A DNA stretch of 62,157 bases from Promethearchaeia archaeon. GTDB lineage: Archaea; Asgardarchaeota; Lokiarchaeia; Sigyniarchaeales; SOKP01. Below the pieces are notes generated by a model that was not told the origin of the DNA, did not search any database, and worked only from the letters and a program-made list of their open reading frames with translations. This document shows, piece by piece, positions 1 through 9,253 of the stretch (the first letter of the stretch is position 1; each line of letters starts with the position of its first letter). The translations under genes and the position numbers were made by a program. The stretch is from contig JAHQWJ010000012.1 in NCBI GenBank assembly GCA_029856125.1, positions 1 to 62,157 on the forward strand, written 5' to 3'.

Positions 1-114
1 AAAATTCCAGCTAATTTAAGAATTGTAAATTTATCGAATGCTAAAGAAACAGTGACAAGATCAGGTAAAAGAAGTATCTACGTATTGGTAAATATGGTTT
101 TACCTTTTATATAA
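1..114 (+). CDS. C-terminal fragment of an unidentified protein
   Basis: Frame 1 is open from the window edge to a TAA at 112-114 and gives 37 residues ending in YVLVNMVLPFI. The tail is mixed charged and hydrophobic and has no recognisable motif. The start lies outside the window, so the frame could be chance, but it is the longest open frame here and ends just before a T-rich stretch (about 119-136) of the kind that can terminate archaeal transcription. No function is assigned. Confidence 0.4.
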   Translation, partial: KIPANLRIVNLSNAKETVTRSGKRSIYVLVNMVLPFI

Positions 115-279
115 ACACTTTTTTTTTTCTTCTTTACGGAATTTAGAACAGTTCATCAAATGTTCAAGAGTCCATTTATAGTTTAGCATTAAAAACTAAT
201 TATGCATCCTTACCTTGTTTTAATTAAGAACAAAAAAAAAACAAGAAAATGAAAAATAATAAAAAGGAGGTAAAAACTA

Positions 280-351
280 ATGGGAAAAACCGATATTAAA
301 GTTGTAAAAGCAAAAATGAACTTTAAAACATTAAGTTTTATGGCAAGATAA
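280..351 (+). CDS. Putative 23-residue microprotein A
   Basis: An ATG at 280 opens a 23-codon frame (begins MGKTDIKVV, ends LSFMAR) closed by TAA at 349-351. Its support is a near-perfect Shine-Dalgarno sequence, AAAGGAGGT at about 264-272, seven to eight bases before the ATG; few other genes in this window have one as good. The peptide is basic, without cysteines or a membrane segment. A second 23-codon frame follows 77 bases later. It could be a free microprotein or a leader peptide. I recognise no family. Confidence 0.4.
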   Translation: MGKTDIKVVKAKMNFKTLSFMAR

Positions 352-427
352 GGATAAATTAAATTCTTTTTTTAATAATTTTTTAATTAAAAAATACAAA
401 AAAAACTAATAAAAGAGGTAAATAAAA

Positions 428-499
428 ATGGATAAGTATGAAAAAAGAACAATAATAATAAAAACACCTGACGCTTTTCCTGGGCGTATAGATTTTTAA
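428..499 (+). CDS. Putative 23-residue microprotein B
   Basis: An ATG at 428 opens a second 23-codon frame (begins MDKYEKRTIII, ends FPGRIDF), closed by TAA at 497-499. A purine-rich AAAAGAGGTAAAT lies just upstream. It is not visibly related to microprotein A but has exactly the same length, lies on the same strand and also has a ribosome-binding site. A run of isoleucines precedes a KTPDAFPGR segment. The intervening T-rich stretch (about 360-385) might separate the two transcripts. No function can be assigned. Confidence 0.35.
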   Translation: MDKYEKRTIIIKTPDAFPGRIDF

Positions 500-733
500 T
501 TACGATTTCTTTTAAAGAAAAATTCTAATTTTTTCTAGGATACCGAGAATATAACAAGATTTATTACTCTATTTTGTAAAAAAACATTTCAAAAATCTTT
601 TAAGTTAGTAGTAGATTGCTTTTTCCATAAAATATTTATGATTTTATTCATTTACTAATTTAAATTTTAAATATTATTCTTATTACTTCATAGCTAATTA
701 CTATGATCTTTAAGTTAAAAGAGAGAAAATGAA

Positions 734-2986
734 ATGGTTAAAGTAAAAAATCCCGATGAGATCGCACAACTCATTACATCAGGTTCGTTTGAGAAAAAAC
801 GGTTGTTTTCAATAGTGGCTCATATAGACCACGGTAAAACCACCGCAAGCGATTACCTTCTAAGACGTGCAGGTTTAATGAGGGAAGAGGACGCCGGACA
901 ACTTCAGATGACTGATTCTGACGAAGAAGAGCAGGCAAGAGGAATTACAATTTTCACGAGTGTTGTTCTGTTAGCATTCAATGATCCAAGAAAACCGGAT
1001 GATGACGAACCATACATCCTTCAAATTAACGATACTCCCGGACATATTTCTTTTACTGGAGAAGTGTCGCGTGCTCTTAGGGGTAGCGATGGGGCTATAA
1101 TTCTTGTTGATGCTTTAGAGGGTGTTATGACTCAAACAGAGACAAATATCCGATTATCCGTTGGTGAAGAGTATTGTAAGCCTGTGTTATTTATTAATAA
1201 AGTTGATCGGTTAATAAGTGAACTTAAATTAAGTCCACAAGCTACTTTCGAAAAAATTGATAAAATTTCAAGACAGGTAAATGAATTAATCAAAAAGATT
1301 AGACCCGAAGGATCAGGTTGGACCGTTGATTTTGCCAAAAACAGCGTTGCCGTTGGTTCAGCGAAACATGGGTGGGGTTTTACCTATGAAATTTTATTGG
1401 AAAAAGGTTTAAAGCCACAAGATGTATTCGCAAAATATAGTGAAGGCGACATTCAGTGGTTAAGAGATAATCTTCCACTTGACGAGCCGATGTTAAGGAT
1501 GGTTGTGGATCATTTACCTAATCCCGTGGAAGCTTCAAAGTATAGAATTCCTCACATATGGGCGGGTGATTTAGACTCAGAATTAGGACAATCACTTCAA
1601 AAATGCGATCCTAACGGTCCGCTCTATGGTATGATTACAAAAATATTCTTAGACCCACGAAGAGGGTATCAACCAACTTTAATTGGCAGGGTTTTTTCTG
1701 GAACATTCCGATTATCGGACTCGATCTATTTGGTAAATAACAGAACAAGTAATCGAGTCAAACGATTGGGAGTCATGGAAATTACAGATCTATTGGATAT
1801 CCCAAAAATTCCTGCAGGAAATTTGTTTGCTCTATACGGTTTTATTTGTCCCTCTGGAGAGACATTTATGTCCGCCAGTGATGTCCCAAAGGATAAAAAA
1901 GAAGCTTTACTTCTGCCGTCTTTTGAAAAAATCCAATATGCGTGTGAACCCGTTGTTTCAAGAAGCATAAAACCCAAAGATCCACACGAAATCGACAAAT
2001 TAGATACGGTAGTAAGTAAGTGGCTTCAAGCAGATCCTACTGCGATGTATCGGCGGGACAAAGAATCTGGAGAGTTCATCTTAAGTGGAATCGATCCGCT
2101 TCAAATTGAAATCCTTACCAAACGGATCAATAACCAAGTTTCAATTATAATCGGAGAGCCGATAATAGTATTTCGAGAAAAAATTACTAAGAGAAGCAGA
2201 AACTTTTACACAAAATCAGCAAACTCCCATAATCGCATCTTGTTATACCTTGAACCACTAGACGAGCTAACAGAAAAACTAATTGATTCCGGAAAAATAA
2301 CAGATTTGATGCATGACAAGGATAGAGCAAAAATCTTAAGAGAGGAAGCAGGTTGGGACGCGAAAGAAGCTAGAAGGATCGTTGACGTGTATCAAGGAAG
2401 CTTACTCGTAAATGGCACCTCAGGATTACAACGATTTGATAAAGTTAAATCTTACTTAACGGCTGCCTTTAGAGATTGGCTTGGAGAATGTATTCTTGCA
2501 AAAGAACCAGGAGCAGGATTTAAAATAGTTTTCACAGACATGACTATTCATGAAGACACTCGCCATACATCGTACGGACAAATAGCAGGAATGGCTTTCT
2601 CTGCTATGTCCTTAGCAATGTTGGACGCTGATCCTCATCTTTTCGAACCTATTCAGAGAATTGACGTGAAAACTCCAGAAGGGTCAGAAGGACCAGTCAA
2701 TGCTATTATTAATAGGCGACGTGGCAAAATTACGAATGTAGTTCCAGAAGGAGAATACGTAAGGGTTCACGGTGTAATTCCCGCAGCTGAAACTATTGGT
2801 ATAGCTGACGATATACGAGGTTCTACTCAAGGAAGAGCGTTCTTTGGATACGAATTTTCTGGTTTTGAAAAAGTACCAAAGAGTTTAGAAGAAGATCTTA
2901 TTCTCGAAATACGAGCGAGAAAAGGTATGCCCGACCACTTGGCTAATTCTTCAAGCTGGGATCGATTTATTTACAAAAAGACTTAG
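734..2986 (+). CDS. fusA: Translation elongation factor EF-2, probable divergent paralogue
   Basis: This is a 750-residue archaeal EF-2, the GTPase that moves tRNA and mRNA through the ribosome. The GTPase domain shows AHIDHGKT (29-36), RGIT (69-72), DTPGH (100-104) and NKVD (155-158). Domain V carries NRRRG and the C-terminal EIRARKGM region. The diphthamide loop near residue 611 keeps the modifiable histidine but reads EDTRHTSYGQ, where canonical archaeal and eukaryotic EF-2 has close to DAIHRGPAQ or DAIHRGGGQ. The switch region after DTPGH is also changed (ISF for the usual VDF). Asgard genomes often carry a second EF-2-like protein with an altered diphthamide region, so this may be that paralogue. 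The start is the ATG at 734; an ATG five bases earlier opens only a few codons. The stop overlaps the convergent AAA ATPase gene. Confidence 0.93.
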   Translation: MVKVKNPDEIAQLITSGSFEKKRLFSIVAHIDHGKTTASDYLLRRAGLMREEDAGQLQMTDSDEEEQARGITIFTSVVLLAFNDPRKPDDDEPYILQINDTPGHISFTGEVSRALRGSDGAIILVDALEGVMTQTETNIRLSVGEEYCKPVLFINKVDRLISELKLSPQATFEKIDKISRQVNELIKKIRPEGSGWTVDFAKNSVAVGSAKHGWGFTYEILLEKGLKPQDVFAKYSEGDIQWLRDNLPLDEPMLRMVVDHLPNPVEASKYRIPHIWAGDLDSELGQSLQKCDPNGPLYGMITKIFLDPRRGYQPTLIGRVFSGTFRLSDSIYLVNNRTSNRVKRLGVMEITDLLDIPKIPAGNLFALYGFICPSGETFMSASDVPKDKKEALLLPSFEKIQYACEPVVSRSIKPKDPHEIDKLDTVVSKWLQADPTAMYRRDKESGEFILSGIDPLQIEILTKRINNQVSIIIGEPIIVFREKITKRSRNFYTKSANSHNRILLYLEPLDELTEKLIDSGKITDLMHDKDRAKILREEAGWDAKEARRIVDVYQGSLLVNGTSGLQRFDKVKSYLTAAFRDWLGECILAKEPGAGFKIVFTDMTIHEDTRHTSYGQIAGMAFSAMSLAMLDADPHLFEPIQRIDVKTPEGSEGPVNAIINRRRGKITNVVPEGEYVRVHGVIPAAETIGIADDIRGSTQGRAFFGYEFSGFEKVPKSLEEDLILEIRARKGMPDHLANSSSWDRFIYKKT

Positions 2987-4398
2987 ATTTTTTTATTATT
3001 ATTTTCTTTTGTTTTATCATTTTCCATTAATTTTTGCCGTAGTTTAACATTTTTGGATATTTTTTTTAATGCTTGGTAAAAATCATTTGGAATAATTTCG
3101 ATTTGTTCTAGTAATTCAGGATCTATAATTTCACAATCCAAATCAATTTGCGGTAGATATCTTTTCAACGCAAAAAGTGAAGCTTCTTTACATACTCCAG
3201 AAATATCTGCTCCACTAAAATTCTGAGTGCTTTCAGCTAATTCTCGTATAGAAACAGATTTTTCTAGTGGCATATTTCTGGTATGAATTCTAAATATTTC
3301 ATCACGACCTTTTTCTTCAGGTAAATTAATTTCAATGATTTTATCAAATCTCCCTGGACTTAGTAGAGCAGGTTCTAAAAGTTCTAGTTTATTGGTTAAT
3401 CCAATCACAATAACAACCCCTCTTCTATTAAATCCATCCAACAAAGATAACAATTGTGAAACCATTCTGTGTTCCCATTTACCTAAAACTAGTTCCTTTC
3501 TTGGAGCAATAGAATCTATCTCATCAATAATTATAATAGAAGGCGCTTTTTCTTCAGCTTCAATAAAAATATTCCGTAATTTTTTTTCTGTTTCGGAGTG
3601 ATATTTCTGTATTATTTCTGGACCGCTAAAAAATAAGATGTATGCTTCGCTTTCATTAGCAACTGCTCTTGCTAAAAGAGTCTTTCCACAACCTGGAGGG
3701 CCTGAAAGTAAAATCCCTCTTTGAGGTGTTATCCCTAACTTATTAATTAATGATGGATGTCTTAGAGGAATTTCTACTATATCTCTTATTTCTTCTATCT
3801 CATGATGTAAGCCCCCAATATACTCGAATGTAACATAGTCTGCCCCCTGCTCTTTATCTTCAGTAATTTCTTCACTTATATAAAGAACTGTCTCTGGTTT
3901 AATAGTACAAATTCCACTAGGTTTCAGGCTTATGACTTTAAAACTAACTTCCCTGCTGATACCTATTGATATAAAAATAAAATCATCAATAGCAACGGGG
4001 TAATTAGTTAACTTACGTTTAACGAATGTTTCAAACCTTGGATTCGATTTTATTTTAATACTAATTGGTGCTAAAACGATATTTTGAGCGGTATGAGTTA
4101 TTACTTTTCTGATTTGAATCGTTTCATCAATACTTGTTCCCGCATTTTTAATTAATCTAGAATCAATACGAACAATTCCTAATCCACTATCTTGAGGATA
4201 ACTTGGCCAAGCAATCGCAGCAGTTTCCTTTTTTCCAATAAGAGATATAATATCAGCAGTTTTTATATCTAACTTATCCATGGTTTCTTGATCAATTCTT
4301 GCGATATTTCGACCAATATCCCTCTTTTTTGCTTCTTGTACACGTAAAGCTACTCTTAAGCTATCTTTAAAATTATTATCCTTAGTCTTATCCCTCAT
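2983..4398 (-). CDS. CDC48/p97-like AAA ATPase with one ATPase ring
   Basis: This 471-residue protein has a CDC48-type N domain (about 12-180, double-psi barrel style, opening [17 protein letters not shown]) and one AAA module. Visible are Walker A GPPGCGKT (233-240), Walker B IIIIDEID (about 288-295), and SPGRFD (347-352) with the arginine-finger region. Archaeal CDC48 normally has two AAA rings in about 730-800 residues; here the protein stops after D1 with a lysine/asparagine-rich tail. It probably unfolds or remodels protein complexes using ATP. The stop overlaps the EF-2 stop tail to tail. The next upstream gene on this strand is a Rab-like GTPase 88 bp away. A truncated pseudogene is unlikely because the frame is clean and the motifs are intact. 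Confidence 0.88.
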   Translation of the reverse strand: MRDKTKDNNFKDSLRVALRVQEAKKRDIGRNIARIDQETMDKLDIKTADIISLIGKKETAAIAWPSYPQDSGLGIVRIDSRLIKNAGTSIDETIQIRKVITHTAQNIVLAPISIKIKSNPRFETFVKRKLTNYPVAIDDFIFISIGISREVSFKVISLKPSGICTIKPETVLYISEEITEDKEQGADYVTFEYIGGLHHEIEEIRDIVEIPLRHPSLINKLGITPQRGILLSGPPGCGKTLLARAVANESEAYILFFSGPEIIQKYHSETEKKLRNIFIEAEEKAPSIIIIDEIDSIAPRKELVLGKWEHRMVSQLLSLLDGFNRRGVVIVIGLTNKLELLEPALLSPGRFDKIIEINLPEEKGRDEIFRIHTRNMPLEKSVSIRELAESTQNFSGADISGVCKEASLFALKRYLPQIDLDCEIIDPELLEQIEIIPNDFYQALKKISKNVKLRQKLMENDKTKENNNKKI

Positions 4399-4485
4399 TA
4401 TAAATCAAAATTGAAGTAGATGGATTTATTAGAATAGAAGTAATTTAGAGTTAAATATTTTAAGCATTTAAGAAGATTTTTTAAA

Positions 4486-5046
4486 TTACATTGAATTTTT
4501 AAAGTAAAGCTCTCTAACTAGCTTTTGAAACGCTTCAATAACTCCTTGTCCTGTCAAAGCACTTGTTTTAAAGTACTCGATGATGTCGTGTTCATTTACA
4601 AATTTTTCAACATTAAAATCTGAGTTTACTTTCTCCTCGTTAGAAACCAATTCGTTTTCATCAACTAAATCGACTTTGTTCCCAAATAATGCTATTGGAA
4701 TATCTCCGCAATACTTTTTAAGTTCATTTAACCACTTTTCGATGCGATTAAAACTTTCTATTTCTTTGGGAGCATGGGAAAACACAATTATTGCCCCGCT
4801 ACTTCCCTTATAAAACTTATGGCGCATAAATTCAAATGTTTCTTGGCCCGCCAGATCCCAAATAAATAATCTCACTTTCTTACCTTCTAGGTTTTCTTCG
4901 TAGTTTGAAAATTGAGCGCCTAAAGTGGCAATGTAATCTTTTTGAAAAGCTCCCGTTGTATATTTCCTAATTAGAGTCGTTTTTCCAACCGAGGGGTCTC
5001 CAACTACTATTATTTTGAATTTAAAATCTTCTCCTTCGCCAGACAT
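4486..5046 (-). CDS. Ras/Rab-like small GTPase
   Basis: This 186-residue protein is a complete small GTPase: P-loop GDPSVGKT (16-23), switch II WDLAGQE (63-69), GNKVDL (122-127) and TSAL (161-164). The catalytic glutamine after DxxG is present. It ends LYFKNSM without a C-terminal cysteine, so classical prenylation is not expected. It resembles the GTPase at 54978-55532 along its length (shared GAQFS, KYC and a TSAxTGxGVIEAF C-terminal pattern), so the two are probably paralogues. In Asgard archaea these proteins are abundant and related to eukaryotic Rab/Ras proteins, but their partners are mostly unknown. Confidence 0.93.
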   Translation of the reverse strand: MSGEGEDFKFKIIVVGDPSVGKTTLIRKYTTGAFQKDYIATLGAQFSNYEENLEGKKVRLFIWDLAGQETFEFMRHKFYKGSSGAIIVFSHAPKEIESFNRIEKWLNELKKYCGDIPIALFGNKVDLVDENELVSNEEKVNSDFNVEKFVNEHDIIEYFKTSALTGQGVIEAFQKLVRELYFKNSM

Positions 5047-5236
5047 TATCTTTTATGGAATTTTAGTTTTTTTCAATTTTATTAATAATAATTGTTAATA
5101 TCTACAATGAATAATGAACTCGATTATTTTTATCTCTTTATAATGTTCCAAATCTCAACATTTATAGAATTGAAGATTTATTATTACTATTAAGGGAATT
5201 TTAAAATGAATTAAAGCGAATAAATTTGATGTAATT

Positions 5237-6133
5237 ATGGCCGAAGATCAAGAAAATCAAAACGAGGTAGAAAGCAGTACGGAGAAAGAAGAACCAAGAG
5301 AGGATCGAGACGATTTAGACATATATGTCTCAGAAATGAAACATCTTGAGACAGATTTTTCTGATTTGGAAGATTTGGATTTCGAAGAATTAAAAGAAAT
5401 GCAAGAAGCGATTGCAAAAGTAAAAGAATTAGAAAATTTAGAGGGTGACGAGAATGTTGAGGAATTTGTCCCAGATCTTCAATCATCTGAGCAAGAAGTT
5501 TATTTAGCACAAAAAGAAGCGATGATAAGTGATTTTTCAGATATTGAAAGTATCGATTTTGAGGAACTGCAAGAAATGCAAAAAGCAATTGAATCCGTAA
5601 AACAAGAAGAGATTCAAGATTTTGGATCTAAAATAAACCAGATGGCAGAAACCGATCCAATATCTTCAGATTTGGAAGAAAGGATCAAACAAGAACTTTT
5701 AGAAAGAAAACAGGAAGCTAAAGAAGAAGTAATCACTCCTGAAATTTTCATTGAGCGTAATAAGGATAAACGCGATAAAATTTGGTATCATGCGCTTTGT
5801 TATTTAGTTTATGAGGCAGAAGACAACATTGCGAGTAAGACGCTTCTATATGAAATGTTGAAGGAAGTTACGAGCAAAAGTCCCATAGATCCCATCCCAG
5901 AAAACCAGTTTTATTTTGGATTAGGTTACATTTTAAGATTATCACTAAATGATAAACAAGTTGTTAAATACATCAAAGGAGGTAAATTTAAGGTTAATGT
6001 AGCGGAAAAAGGGATAACAGATCTTCTAAACATAATAGGGGAACCAATAAACAGACGACCCATTCTAACAGATGATGAAAAAAAGAAAATGTATGAAGAA
6101 TTTCTCAATGACGATTTTTTTGATCAGATTTGA
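5237..6133 (+). CDS. Acidic protein with a duplicated helical motif and a possible C-terminal winged-helix domain
   Basis: This is a 298-residue protein of unknown function. The first ~150 residues are very acidic and contain a direct duplication: SDLEDLDFEELKEMQEAI and SDIESIDFEELQEMQKAI, each followed by a lysine/glutamate helix. The last ~120 residues are less charged and look folded (IWYHALCYLVYEAED, FYFGLGYILRLSL, KVNVAEKGITDLL) with the helix and strand order of a winged-helix domain, which is inference. It starts about 190 bp from the divergent GTPase gene, so the two may share a control region. The duplicated motif looks like a short protein-binding helix. Confidence 0.75.
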   Translation: MAEDQENQNEVESSTEKEEPREDRDDLDIYVSEMKHLETDFSDLEDLDFEELKEMQEAIAKVKELENLEGDENVEEFVPDLQSSEQEVYLAQKEAMISDFSDIESIDFEELQEMQKAIESVKQEEIQDFGSKINQMAETDPISSDLEERIKQELLERKQEAKEEVITPEIFIERNKDKRDKIWYHALCYLVYEAEDNIASKTLLYEMLKEVTSKSPIDPIPENQFYFGLGYILRLSLNDKQVVKYIKGGKFKVNVAEKGITDLLNIIGEPINRRPILTDDEKKKMYEEFLNDDFFDQI

Positions 6134-6254
6134 AGGAATGAAATAAATCGTAATGTTAATTAAAAAACTGCTTCTGATACTTAAAATTATAAATAGATCA
6201 AAATATTAATTACATACTTACCTTACCATTTAATTAAAAAAAATAGAAAAATTA

Positions 6255-7025
6255 GTGGTTAATATGGATATAGTAGATATTTTACAAGGAAGTCTTAGCT
6301 TGATTTTTGTTATAATTTCCTTTATTATCGGAGTTACAATCATCTCTAAATATGGTAAAATTAAGAATAGAATATACATTCTGGTGGGGCTTACCTGGCT
6401 CATGTTGTCCACACTTTGGCTACCAGAAGCAGGTTCATTCCTAATGAGCTTAATTATTCAACAAACTCTCGCTATAGAATGGTATTTTATTTTGGGTAAT
6501 GTTTTTATTCCTATCGCTTTACTGTGTTGGGTAACTGCTTATACAGATATGGTCAATAAAGATAAACAAAAGATAGCAGTCGCTCTCATTTTGATCTTTG
6601 GTGTTGTCTTTGAAGGTCTGTTTTTCTACAATTTCTTTTTGGATATTAATTTATTGGGAGTTATTAACCCGTTAAGGCCATTTAGTGCCGATTTGGGGTA
6701 TTTCTTAACAATATTATTGTTAATATCATTTCTCATCTTATTTGTGACGGGTTTTAAGTTTGCTAGAAAATCAATAAAGTCTGAAAATAAAGAAGTTAGA
6801 TTAAAAGGGAAACTTCTTCAATTTGCTTTTATCGCTTTTACAATTGCCGCCCTGCTTGAGAAAACAGCAAGATCTATTTTGATAGGAACAGTTTTTCTTG
6901 ATCCAACTATTCTATTATTATCAGTGATACTAGTGATTGTAAGAGTACTATTAATATCAAGCGCGCTTGCTTTCTATGGTGGCTTTCTCTTACCAAACTG
7001 GATGAAAAAAATCTTTACCAAATAA
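6255..7025 (+). CDS. Seven-helix integral membrane protein, unknown function
   Basis: The 256-residue product is almost wholly hydrophobic, with about seven predicted membrane helices separated by short loops such as DMVNKDKQK and FARKSIKSENKEVRLKGK. The overall plan resembles the archaeal 7TM sensor-like domains that occur alone or in front of histidine kinases, but no kinase or other domain follows. The frame begins with GTG at 6255. An ATG at 6264 is an equally likely start, with GTGG just before it acting as a weak ribosome-binding site. No catalytic motif is seen. Confidence 0.7.
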   Translation: MVNMDIVDILQGSLSLIFVIISFIIGVTIISKYGKIKNRIYILVGLTWLMLSTLWLPEAGSFLMSLIIQQTLAIEWYFILGNVFIPIALLCWVTAYTDMVNKDKQKIAVALILIFGVVFEGLFFYNFFLDINLLGVINPLRPFSADLGYFLTILLLISFLILFVTGFKFARKSIKSENKEVRLKGKLLQFAFIAFTIAALLEKTARSILIGTVFLDPTILLLSVILVIVRVLLISSALAFYGGFLLPNWMKKIFTK

Positions 7026-7161
7026 TTTTATTTTCTTTTTTCCTTTTTCTATATAAAATAAGAATTTCTTCACTTAGTAAACTGTGAATGTTAATAAGAC
7101 TAAAAATATTTAATTAATAAGTAGATATCAGTCATATAGCAATATTGCATTATCCAAAGCC

Positions 7162-7797
7162 ATGAAAGTTAAACCTTCTTTGCTGATTATGGGAAATTCA
7201 AATGTAGGAAAAAGTTCAATAACAAGACTATTACTCCCAAATCCAAAAAAGTTTAAAGGGAGAGCAGGTAAACAACCAGGGAGCACACTTCTAATAAAAG
7301 CTATAGAATTTCCTCTAATGCCCTATAAAATCGTGGATTTACCCGGATTTGGGTATATGAAAGACTCTAGCCGCCGAAGAGAGGAACACATAAAGAAACA
7401 AATAGTTATCCATATTGAAAAACACCATGATGAATACTTTTTTGGTTTAATAGTACTAAATTCACTAAGAATTGAAGATGAGTTAAAAAAATATTTCATG
7501 GAGGATAAGACTACAATCCCTCTAACTTTTGAATTAATTAAATTTTTAAATGAATTTGAAATACCACTTCTAGTCATTTTAAATAAAATAGATAAGATTT
7601 CAGTTTTCGATAAGAAAAGAATATCTTCATTATTGATCAATTCTGCTAAGGCTTATGACTTAAACTTAGTTCAAATAACTGATAAAGAAGTTAAAGTTTA
7701 TAACGAAATACCTTATTTAGAATTCTCGGCAACGAAAAAAACAAATTTAGATAAACTGAAAAGAATCATAAATACAACACTAAAAAGAAATGGTTAA
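7162..7797 (+). CDS. engB: EngB-like GTP-binding protein
   Basis: This 211-residue GTPase has the EngB/YihA signature: P-loop GNSNVGKSS near residue 11, the switch region GRAGKQPGST, DLPGFGYM for G3, LNKIDK for G4 and an EFSATK stretch for G5. Bacterial EngB assists large ribosomal subunit assembly. Archaeal members are less well studied, so a role in ribosome biogenesis is inferred from the family. A lysine-rich loop follows G3 and makes it slightly longer than typical bacterial EngB. It is convergent with the Taw1 gene (17 bp apart). Confidence 0.87.
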   Translation: MKVKPSLLIMGNSNVGKSSITRLLLPNPKKFKGRAGKQPGSTLLIKAIEFPLMPYKIVDLPGFGYMKDSSRRREEHIKKQIVIHIEKHHDEYFFGLIVLNSLRIEDELKKYFMEDKTTIPLTFELIKFLNEFEIPLLVILNKIDKISVFDKKRISSLLINSAKAYDLNLVQITDKEVKVYNEIPYLEFSATKKTNLDKLKRIINTTLKRNG

Positions 7798-7814
7798 AAC
7801 CTTTTTTTTGAGCA

Positions 7815-9104
7815 TCATGGATTTGTTATAACAGGATCTTTATTCTTATCCCAATTTATTGCAAACAAGAAATCTCTACTCGCCTTATTTTTATAGATCA
7901 ATGGAAAGTTTCCTATTTCTTCGACTTTGAGAGCTAAATCTTCTAAATATTCGTAAGTCGGAAAGTAATATTGTATAGATTCTTCGCTATTTAGTCTCTT
8001 ATTTATATTTAGCGCCCGTGCTTGAAGAGTAAAACCCTTAATTTCAAAAAAATTGGGATTAGCTTTCTCAATTAATTTAATATAGTCCTTAATGTAATTT
8101 TCCGATAAATTTAAGTTTTTTACCGCTGTTAATCTCACTAAGGTTCTACAAGATAAGCTTTCAACTAAATCTAAGGTGTTCGATATTTTACTCCACCCAT
8201 CTTTAATCATGGGTCGGCAAACTCTTTTATAAATATCTTTATTTGGTGCTGGTAGCGTGATATAGAGTTGGGATGGCAATGAGTTCAAACTTTCAATTTT
8301 TTCTGGTAACGTACCGTTAGTTACAATAAAGGTTGTCATATTTCGATTACGAAACTCACTTACTAATCCATCTAATTTTGGATATAAGAATGGTTCACCA
8401 TCAAGAGATATAGCTGCGTGATTAGGATTCATCGCTTCACTGTGAGCTTGCATGATTTCATCAGGCGTGGTTAAGGATACATTGATTAACCTCACGACTT
8501 CTTCCCTAGAATCTATACAACAAGATATCTCATCATCAAGCTTATAGTTCTTTAACGAATCATCTGAGGGATGAATAAATTCTTGATTTTTTAAAAGATT
8601 TACAGCTCTTTCAATTTTGTTCTTACTAACATGAAGGCTCTTGGAAAGAGAATTTACACTGTGATCTTCGCTATTTTTTAGCATATAATAAAGCATATCT
8701 GCCATAATTTCATAATTCTCAAGATTTCGTCTTAGAGGTAAGTGGTTCTTAATAATGTCTTGATGGTGGCGTATCATCTCATCAACGAGCTCCTTGGGTT
8801 CATCTGGTGTGACAACAAAATCTCTACTTAAATTTCCTAATTCGTTATCTCTCCAGCAAAAAACACATTGCTGATTACAAAAAGGCAAAGCAGGAGTATT
8901 TTGTAAACATCGATGACTTTCAATCCCAAAAACGCCCTTATAACAATTCCTATTATTTCTACCTGTCATTAGTTTTTGTTCTAACCAATGACAAGGTTTA
9001 ATTGCAGTATGTTTATTTTTTCCTATAATGCGATACATTGATTTTGAATATGCTTCTACAAACGCATTTGTAATCTTATTGTCAATAATATATGGATTCG
9101 TCAT
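7815..9104 (-). CDS. taw1: tRNA 4-demethylwyosine synthase Taw1 with an internal helix-turn-helix-like insertion
   Basis: This radical SAM enzyme makes the tricyclic wyosine base at G37 of tRNA-Phe from m1G and pyruvate. It shows the family's six cysteines for two iron-sulfur clusters: C38, C54 and C66, then CNQQCVFC with C76, C80 and C83. It also has ISLDGEPFLYP and the C-terminal FTLQARALN region. Family members are usually a little over 300 residues; this one is 429. The extra ~90 residues (about 118-212) lie between the cluster domain and the GEP motif and read like a winged helix (VNSLSKSLHVSKNKIERAV, then a hydrophobic wing). An HTH-like domain inside a tRNA-modifying enzyme is unusual. 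Confidence 0.92.
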   Translation of the reverse strand: MTNPYIIDNKITNAFVEAYSKSMYRIIGKNKHTAIKPCHWLEQKLMTGRNNRNCYKGVFGIESHRCLQNTPALPFCNQQCVFCWRDNELGNLSRDFVVTPDEPKELVDEMIRHHQDIIKNHLPLRRNLENYEIMADMLYYMLKNSEDHSVNSLSKSLHVSKNKIERAVNLLKNQEFIHPSDDSLKNYKLDDEISCCIDSREEVVRLINVSLTTPDEIMQAHSEAMNPNHAAISLDGEPFLYPKLDGLVSEFRNRNMTTFIVTNGTLPEKIESLNSLPSQLYITLPAPNKDIYKRVCRPMIKDGWSKISNTLDLVESLSCRTLVRLTAVKNLNLSENYIKDYIKLIEKANPNFFEIKGFTLQARALNINKRLNSEESIQYYFPTYEYLEDLALKVEEIGNFPLIYKNKASRDFLFAINWDKNKDPVITNP

Positions 9105-9253
9105 TCTCCAATACCATATTTTTATTCAAAGCCTAATAGATTATAATTATAGGATAATTTAGATATTAAAAATTATTATTTAGAAATATAAGTACTTTAG
9201 TAATTAGGAACCAACTTATAAAATATAATTAGTATAACTTCAGAACTTAAAAG

